Source: Rodentibacter mrazii (GTDB lineage: Bacteria > Pseudomonadota > Gammaproteobacteria > Enterobacterales > Pasteurellaceae). From it: a DNA stretch of 34,818 bases. Made by a program: the position numbers and the translations under genes. How positions within the stretch are numbered: the stretch's first letter is position 1; every line of letters begins with the position of its first letter. The stretch is taken from contig NZ_MLHG01000021.1 of the NCBI RefSeq assembly GCF_001998825.1, forward strand, positions 1 through 34,818, given 5' to 3'. Positions 29,188 to 34,818 of the stretch are shown in pieces. The notes under the pieces were generated by a model. That model was not told the origin of the DNA. It searched no databases and worked only from the letters and a program-made list of their open reading frames with translations.

Positions 29188-32100
29188 TTACCATCTGCGT
29201 AGCATCATTTGTAAAAGTTTCTCTTTTTGTTTGGTTGTTAAACCAAAATTAGTTTCAACGGCTTGGTTTTTTACTACCTGAGGTTTAGGTGGATTAATAC
29301 CGCCTGATGTTACAGTTTCTGTATGAGTATCATCCACTTTTACATTCACATCCGCTTTCACTCCTGCGATTGTGCCGTTATCCCAATCTTTTTTCGCACT
29401 TTCTGCCCATTTGCCATCAGGATACGGAGTGAATTTGCCACTACCGTTTGCAGAAAGATTGACACTGGTTTCATTTACTTTATCTGTTACCGAGTTAGTC
29501 GTGATGTGACCTTTCAGATTATTCGTCACGTTTTCTGCATTCACACTACTACCGTTAAAATGGGCGTTATTGCCGGAAATGGTCGCATTTTGAGTATTCA
29601 AGTCGGTGGTTGTATGAGTTTCATTACGCACTACATCGACGTTTAATTTACCTGAACCGCTTGCAGGTGTCCATTTGTTATCGCTAATGCCACCACTAAG
29701 TGATAAACCAACATCTACGCCGGTTTTGTTCACATTATTTTTAGCCGCATCAAGGTTTACATCGCCTTTACCGCCATCTAAGTTAAGGTTTGTGCTATTT
29801 GAATTCACACCGGTCAAATTCACACCGTTCCCAGCTTGGATATTGACATTCTGACCATTAATCGAAACGCCTTGGTGGGTAGTACTATTTTCGTGTTGAA
29901 CATTTACATTACCGTTAATACCAAGACTTGAGGTATTTGCACCAATACTGACACCGCCGCCAACACTAACATTGAGATCCTGAACTTGGCTTTTACCCGG
30001 TTGTACATTTACTGTTCCACCAGTAATGGAAACACTATTTCCGGCTTCAACATTTGTACCCTGTAAATTCACACTGTCTTTACCGTGAATTCCCACATTG
30101 TTTCCACCTTGTACATTATGTAATACTGCATCGGTACGGTTGCCCTTATGTCCGTTTGCAGTAAAATTCACATCTACAGACGGTACGGCGGCACTCGCTG
30201 CTGGAATAACAATTGCCCCTACGCCAACGTTTAAGGTAAAGCCACCACCTTTATGAGAACTGGTGTTCTGTGATTGTGTAAAGGTAGCGTTATTCGCATT
30301 AATATTCACGTTATTGGTCGCCGTAATATCCGCTTGGCTGTTTAATGTACCTGTTGTGATATTCACATTTCCACCCTGTACGTTTGCTTTATGAGCTGTG
30401 GTTGAATCACTTTGATCTTTTTGGAAATGAATTCCTGCATTTACCCCAACATTTGCACTTGCAAAATCTTTTGTACTGGCACTAACCCCAATAGTAACCC
30501 CCGCATTTAATTTATCATTCTGCTTGGTGTTTTGAGCCGATTGAATATTGTGCGATTGTGAATTGAGATTAACATTACCACCACCTTGATATTGTGTTCC
30601 AACATCAGTTAAGTGGTTGGCATTCACATTTACATCATTACCTGCCGTTATTGTTGTGCTTTGTGCATTTGTCGCAGAACTTTGCTCACGTCCACCAGAA
30701 GCACCCAATACAAGACTACCACTCACAACTTTGTTTTTATCAAGGGACGTCGTTAAGGTTAAGCCAACATCAACATTTTTCTTATTGCTGTTTTCTGTAT
30801 TGTTTTCCGATTTATGGCTCACATTTTGTGCGTTTTCAGCTATATTCTGCCCAGCATTAAGCTGTGAACCGCTATGGTTAATAGATTGATTTGCATTGAT
30901 ATTCAGATTATTAGCAGCAGATAATTGACTGCCTTGTGCGGAAGTTGTTGAACTATTGGCTTGTGAATGTTGGATTCCTAATGAGAGTTTGTTTGTAATA
31001 CCACTTTCGGTTACGGTTACCGTATTAGTAATCCCTACATCCGTATTTTTCTTCGTAGAAGTTGCAGAATTATGCTGTGCCTGCGTATTGACATTGTTTG
31101 CGTTGATATTCAAATCGGTCTTTGTTGCAGACACTTTACTCCCCGCGATATTTACATTATTAGCGGTTAAATTGGTTTCACCACTGCTCACTGACGATGC
31201 AGTATGCGTACCTTCCATCAATGATTTATTATGTTTATAAAAACCAAGAGTGGCGCTAGCTTCGCCTTTAAACTTCAAATTGTCTTTGACATTACTCACT
31301 AAATTTTTAGCGAACTCATCACGTTTAACCTTACCCTCAATCACATTGACAAGAAGATCAACGGAAGATTTTACAACGCCTTCTTTATCCAGCGATAATG
31401 TAGGTTTTTCCACTTTAGTGGTAAACCCAATACCCGATTGGGTATGATTTTGGGATAAATGGTTTCGGCTGCCTTGAATATTGATATCGCCACTGGCAAC
31501 AATATCAAGCACGCCACCAGCTTGTATGCGGCTACCAATAATATCTACATTTTTATCGGTAACTAATTTCAAATTGGACTGAGAATGTAAAGCTGAACCC
31601 TGTTGGGTAGAAACAACCTTATAGCCCTTAGTACGCTCTTTCGTAATATTGAAAATTGTCCCTATACGACCTTGTTCTTGATAAGAGCTGAAGTTTTCTA
31701 CAGAATCTAATCGCAGGCTACCTTCATTCGCTTTAACTAACGCATCTTTAGCTGAAATGACCCGGCTACCTGAAATATTCACTCCTTTCTTAGCATCAGC
31801 TAAAATTGTCCCTTGTACAGTAAAATCCGCTCCGTGCTGCTCTCTATCATTACGGGTAGAAACCAAGGTTTTCGAGCCTGCTAAACCTCCCCAGTATTTT
31901 TCTTTATCATCAACATTATGACTATTTTTAACTTCCTCTGACTTGAACTGAAGTTCGCCATTATTTGCAACAACCAGATCACCATCAATACGTCCGATTG
32001 TTCCTGAAAACTGAATATCTGCACCACTTGAAATAATTAAATTGTCTTTCACATTCAATTCGCTTGCCACATAATTCTGAGTAGCTGCAGATTGTGAACT

Positions 32101-33447
32101 TTTACCGGTCTTACGTTTAGACGAAATATTTTTAAAGGTTGAAGAATCAGCATAGTAGCTCTGTTCTGTTACCCCTTGGAACGTAACCCCTTTTTCACCG
32201 TGTAAAACAAGATTTTGAGCATTAATCTTGGACGCATCACCTGTTAATTTTCCATCTGTGGCAATGAGTTTAAGATTATCCGATACAATTTTTGTGCTAT
32301 GAGCCTTTTCAGTCGTACCAAATGAACTTTCGGATATTTTTGCATTTCCTTTTGCACGATCTTCAGATGATATAGTTCTTTCTTTCGTTTTTATTGAGCC
32401 TAAATGGGTTTTACCACCGACTAATACTACATCTTTAGCTTGAATATCTGCACCCTCTAATATCAAGTGATTAGATGCAACCACAGTCGCAGAATCAGCT
32501 TTCACATAGGTTTTATCAAACTGTTGAGTGTCTTTACGTAATTTACCTTTACCAACAAGCCGATCCTTATCACTAGTATTTTTAGAGGAAGAAGTAGTAT
32601 TGTTAATCATCTTCCCATTTAATTTCACATTACCGCCGGTTACGGTCACTTGCTTCGCGGTTAAGTTGCTACCGGTAACTTCTAAACTAGCACGATCGTC
32701 TGTTGAATGGATACGAATGCGACCCGCTTGAATACTACCTGCGACTGTACCGTCTAGTACTTTTTCTTGCTGTGGTAATACACTAACGGTTAATTCTCCG
32801 TTATCCGCCCGCTCAATTTTATTATGACCCTGTAAAATATTCACATTACCGTCTGATTGGAGATTGCCCGACACATTGACTGTTGGAGCAATTAAATCCA
32901 CATTGGTTGCCCCTGACATGGTACCTTTTGTCGTTAAACCCTGTTCACCATCTATGTTATAACCGGTCAATTTACCACTTTCGACAGTTGCTTTACCCAC
33001 CACTAATGATGCTCTCGGTGTATTGATAAAACCACCGCCATCCACACTAATCCCATTCGGGTTAGCTAACACATAGTCAGCTTTTTGCCCCGCAATTTCC
33101 TGTTTTCCCGCAATATAGGACGGATTACGACTGACCACTTCATTTAAGATAATCGTAGCCGCTTGTGTGCGTAAATTAGGGTTTTTACCTACCTCTCCAG
33201 CAAGCTGAGTTTGGCTGGTTTGTAATCCGTTGTTGAGTACAGCCCCCGCTTTATCAACATTAAATTTATTATATTGGTTATGAGATAAGCCTGATTGACT
33301 TGGTGTAGCAATATTCACTATTTCTACACCTTTTTGACGAGTGACTTGTGTATTGCTGTTTGAGGTTTGAATATCCGCATAGCTAAATTGTGTTACATAG
33401 CACAATGATAAGCTGATTGTGATTTTAGAAAGAGAAAATTTTTGCAT
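29188..33447 (-). CDS. TpsA exoprotein, filamentous-haemagglutinin type
   Basis: This 1419-residue protein is the secreted partner of a two-partner (type Vb) system. The signal peptide covers about residues 1-24. The TPS domain (about 25-270) has the hallmark NPNGI at 129-133 and an SGLSHNQYNKFNV block; it is the part recognised by TpsB. The rest is Asn-, Ser-, Gly- and Thr-rich and should form a long beta-helix. It includes four degenerate repeats of about 90 residues at 755-1110. The C-terminus is short and Lys-rich and ends RRW. No VENN motif, toxin domain or immunity gene is seen. GGAT lies about 10 bases before the ATG. The upstream transporter gene is broken. Confidence 0.92.
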   Translation of the reverse strand: MQKFSLSKITISLSLCYVTQFSYADIQTSNSNTQVTRQKGVEIVNIATPSQSGLSHNQYNKFNVDKAGAVLNNGLQTSQTQLAGEVGKNPNLRTQAATIILNEVVSRNPSYIAGKQEIAGQKADYVLANPNGISVDGGGFINTPRASLVVGKATVESGKLTGYNIDGEQGLTTKGTMSGATNVDLIAPTVNVSGNLQSDGNVNILQGHNKIERADNGELTVSVLPQQEKVLDGTVAGSIQAGRIRIHSTDDRASLEVTGSNLTAKQVTVTGGNVKLNGKMINNTTSSSKNTSDKDRLVGKGKLRKDTQQFDKTYVKADSATVVASNHLILEGADIQAKDVVLVGGKTHLGSIKTKERTISSEDRAKGNAKISESSFGTTEKAHSTKIVSDNLKLIATDGKLTGDASKINAQNLVLHGEKGVTFQGVTEQSYYADSSTFKNISSKRKTGKSSQSAATQNYVASELNVKDNLIISSGADIQFSGTIGRIDGDLVVANNGELQFKSEEVKNSHNVDDKEKYWGGLAGSKTLVSTRNDREQHGADFTVQGTILADAKKGVNISGSRVISAKDALVKANEGSLRLDSVENFSSYQEQGRIGTIFNITKERTKGYKVVSTQQGSALHSQSNLKLVTDKNVDIIGSRIQAGGVLDIVASGDINIQGSRNHLSQNHTQSGIGFTTKVEKPTLSLDKEGVVKSSVDLLVNVIEGKVKRDEFAKNLVSNVKDNLKFKGEASATLGFYKHNKSLMEGTHTASSVSSGETNLTANNVNIAGSKVSATKTDLNINANNVNTQAQHNSATSTKKNTDVGITNTVTVTESGITNKLSLGIQHSQANSSTTSAQGSQLSAANNLNINANQSINHSGSQLNAGQNIAENAQNVSHKSENNTENSNKKNVDVGLTLTTSLDKNKVVSGSLVLGASGGREQSSATNAQSTTITAGNDVNVNANHLTDVGTQYQGGGNVNLNSQSHNIQSAQNTKQNDKLNAGVTIGVSASTKDFASANVGVNAGIHFQKDQSDSTTAHKANVQGGNVNITTGTLNSQADITATNNVNINANNATFTQSQNTSSHKGGGFTLNVGVGAIVIPAASAAVPSVDVNFTANGHKGNRTDAVLHNVQGGNNVGIHGKDSVNLQGTNVEAGNSVSITGGTVNVQPGKSQVQDLNVSVGGGVSIGANTSSLGINGNVNVQHENSTTHQGVSINGQNVNIQAGNGVNLTGVNSNSTNLNLDGGKGDVNLDAAKNNVNKTGVDVGLSLSGGISDNKWTPASGSGKLNVDVVRNETHTTTDLNTQNATISGNNAHFNGSSVNAENVTNNLKGHITTNSVTDKVNETSVNLSANGSGKFTPYPDGKWAESAKKDWDNGTIAGVKADVNVKVDDTHTETVTSGGINPPKPQVVKNQAVETNFGLTTKQKEKLLQMMLRRW
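30118..31185 (-). repeat. Four degenerate ~90-residue repeats in TpsA
   Basis: Units start near residues 755, 841, 931 and 1021. Each carries an N-(V/L)-N-(I/V)-N-A-N strand (NINANN, NINANQ, NVNANH, NINANN). Most then have a SxxSxxKKNxDVGxT-like segment. They resemble haemagglutinin-repeat modules of FhaB-like proteins. Confidence 0.65.
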
Positions 33448-33484
33448 AGATAGAGATCCAGAATGAAAAAGAATATAAGGTTAA

Positions 33485-33523
33485 GTTGGCAAGCATTCCT
33501 GTTTACCCCCCTCTTTTGCCAAC
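33485..33523. other. Hairpin in the 5' leader of the TpsA gene
   Basis: GTTGGCAA (33485-33492) pairs with TTGCCAAC (33516-33523) around a 23-base loop with six C. It lies 38 bases before the TpsA start. No T run follows, so a terminator is unlikely; an mRNA-structure role is inferred. Confidence 0.55.
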
Positions 33524-33617
33524 AATTTGTTTTAGATAAAAACTAACACATCGTTTGGCGTACAGGATATTCTAAGCATCAATTATTAAATATCCGATGA
33601 TTTTTTTTAATATGTAA

Positions 33618-33639
33618 ATTTGTGACTTGTATCACAATT
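33618..33639. promoter_or_regulatory. CRP site upstream of the TpsA gene
   Basis: TGTGACTTGTATCACA at 33621-33636 is a perfect TGTGA-N6-TCACA in A/T-rich flanks. It has T, not C, at half-site position 6, so it is an ordinary cAMP-CRP site. It is about 180 bases upstream of the TpsA ATG, in the 260-base TpsB-TpsA spacer. Confidence 0.78.
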
Positions 33640-33707
33640 TTTTACCAATTTTTATTTCCTTCAAATTTAGATAACCTATGCCTAATTAAGAACATCTTAT
33701 TGACTAA

Positions 33708-34818
33708 TTAAAACATAACATGCCAATTCACATTAATACTTCGTTCTTGAATAATTTGATTCCGTTGGAATAATCGCCCCGTTGCCCATTCCAATTGTAT
33801 GTACCAACGAGGATGAGAGGCTTTCACACCCAACGCATAACCAAACGCTTTTTGGCTATTAGCATCCGGTGCCGTTGCTTTTTGTATCCCGATATCCAGC
33901 CCTAAATAGGGTTCAATCTGCCATTGCTTGTATTGATGTAACCAACCTAAATTATTTTGTAATACAGTACTTTTCTCAGCTGACAGGGAAAAATCATTAA
34001 GACCACGTACAGCATAACGCCCGAGCAATTCTTCCTGCTTAATACTCGGTAAATAGTTATGACTATATTGCCCGACTAAACGGCTAGATTGGCGGAAAAT
34101 CTGAGATTTAATCGGATAAAACGCGTTAAATTGTAATTCTGCCCGCCAACGGTTAAATTGCCCCTCGGGTTGATCGCGTCCATGGTTTGCTATGGCATTC
34201 CACCATTTTAAACCTCTTTCATAGCTAAAATCAGTCATCAATGAGCCATAAGAAAATCATTGTAAGTGATTAATACCAATCTGAGCGGTTGTTAATGTGG
34301 GGCTTTGCAACAAAATTAAGCTATCATGAAAATAACTTTTACTTTTAATCCTTTCTAACTGTACATAAAGATTGGAAATTGAATTAGAATCACGTTGAAA
34401 TGTGTAGTCGCTACGTAATGCCGCTTGCCAAGTATATCCCTTTTGCTCAACAGTATTATATTGTAATGGGAGAGTCGACTTAAATGTCGAAAAAGAGCCA
34501 AAGGTACTTAATGACCAATAACCATAAGGGATAGTATGGAAGAATGAAAATGAGCGGTTAAAATTATGATGATAAGATTTCAAACTGTGACTGACATTAA
34601 GATAAAGACTGTCGGAAAACCCCAAAGGGTTATCAATATTTAGCCTGCCTTTAGCTTGCCAACGTCCCGAGCGTTTTGAAGCAAAATTATCCATGCCAGC
34701 ATAACCTGTTACACGAGATTTTTCTTCATTTACAAAGGACAACTCAATTTCTCCATTTTTTGCCGGTAGCACATCAACGCTCACTTTACTGCCCGGCATT
34801 TTATTTTTAACTAAAAAC
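33708..34818 (-). pseudogene. TpsB outer-membrane transporter, in-frame TGA, cut by window edge
   Basis: The frame enters from the right edge and runs to the stop at 33708, about 370 codons. It covers the end of the POTRA region (MPGSKVSVDVLPAKNGEIEL) and most of the FhaC/ShlB beta-barrel. The last residues, NWHVMF, end in Phe, the outer-membrane insertion signal. An in-frame TGA at 34257-34259 splits it after GINHLQ. The frame resumes at once as FSYGSLMTDFSYERGLKWW without any shift. I infer a single nonsense mutation that removes the distal barrel strands and abolishes export of the downstream TpsA. Stop-codon readthrough or a sequencing error are the alternatives. Confidence 0.85.

Noticed and set aside
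29048-29281. Plus-strand frame crossing the G12 run
   Set aside because: It has no ribosome binding site, crosses the TpsA terminator and overlaps TpsA antisense; the composition is not protein-like.
34242-34259. Frameshift as the cause of the TpsB split
   Set aside because: Reading straight through the TGA keeps the same frame and gives FSYGSLMTDFSYERG, so a nonsense codon explains it better.

Overview
The window is chromosomal DNA from a Pasteurellaceae bacterium of the Haemophilus/Aggregatibacter type. The strongest sign is the Hin-type DNA uptake signal sequence (AAGTGCGGT or its complement), which I count at least 26 times by eye. AT-rich codon choice and protein sequences close to Haemophilus and E. 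coli orthologues agree. The exact species cannot be fixed from the sequence; Aggregatibacter is my best guess.

Left edge (1-1974): remnant of a P2/P4-type mobile element beside a tRNA-Ser(GGA) gene. It holds an Ogr/Delta-type zinc-finger activator gene and a P4-type integrase gene broken by one in-frame TAG. Short inverted and direct repeats lie between the integrase and the tRNA 3' end.

Core (2082-28745): conserved housekeeping genes in blocks. They are a SulP anion transporter; rph-pyrE; djlA-dusC; dapF and lexA on the minus strand; plsB, divergent from lexA; sodC; a leuABCD leucine operon on the minus strand; dprA-yaaA-lipoprotein; pfkA; the phospholipid/fatty-acid cluster yceD-rpmF-plsX-fabH-fabD-fabG-acpP; and a DcuB-type C4-dicarboxylate transporter with an unusual inserted domain. 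Readable control elements include a double SOS box at lexA, a leuL leader peptide with a full attenuator, a competence-type CRP-S site before dprA, and many terminators built from inverted pairs of uptake sequences. A 352-bp element with inverted ends sits between leuA and leuB.

Right edge (28746-34818): an accessory region without uptake sequences. It holds a decayed gene, a run of 12 G, a 1419-residue TpsA exoprotein of the filamentous-haemagglutinin type, and its upstream TpsB outer-membrane transporter gene. The transporter gene is broken by an in-frame TGA and runs off the window edge. A perfect CRP half-site pair lies between them.

Functionally, the core joins leucine synthesis, membrane lipid synthesis, pyrimidine and tRNA metabolism, SOS control and natural transformation. 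Both edges are decaying or variable accessory DNA.
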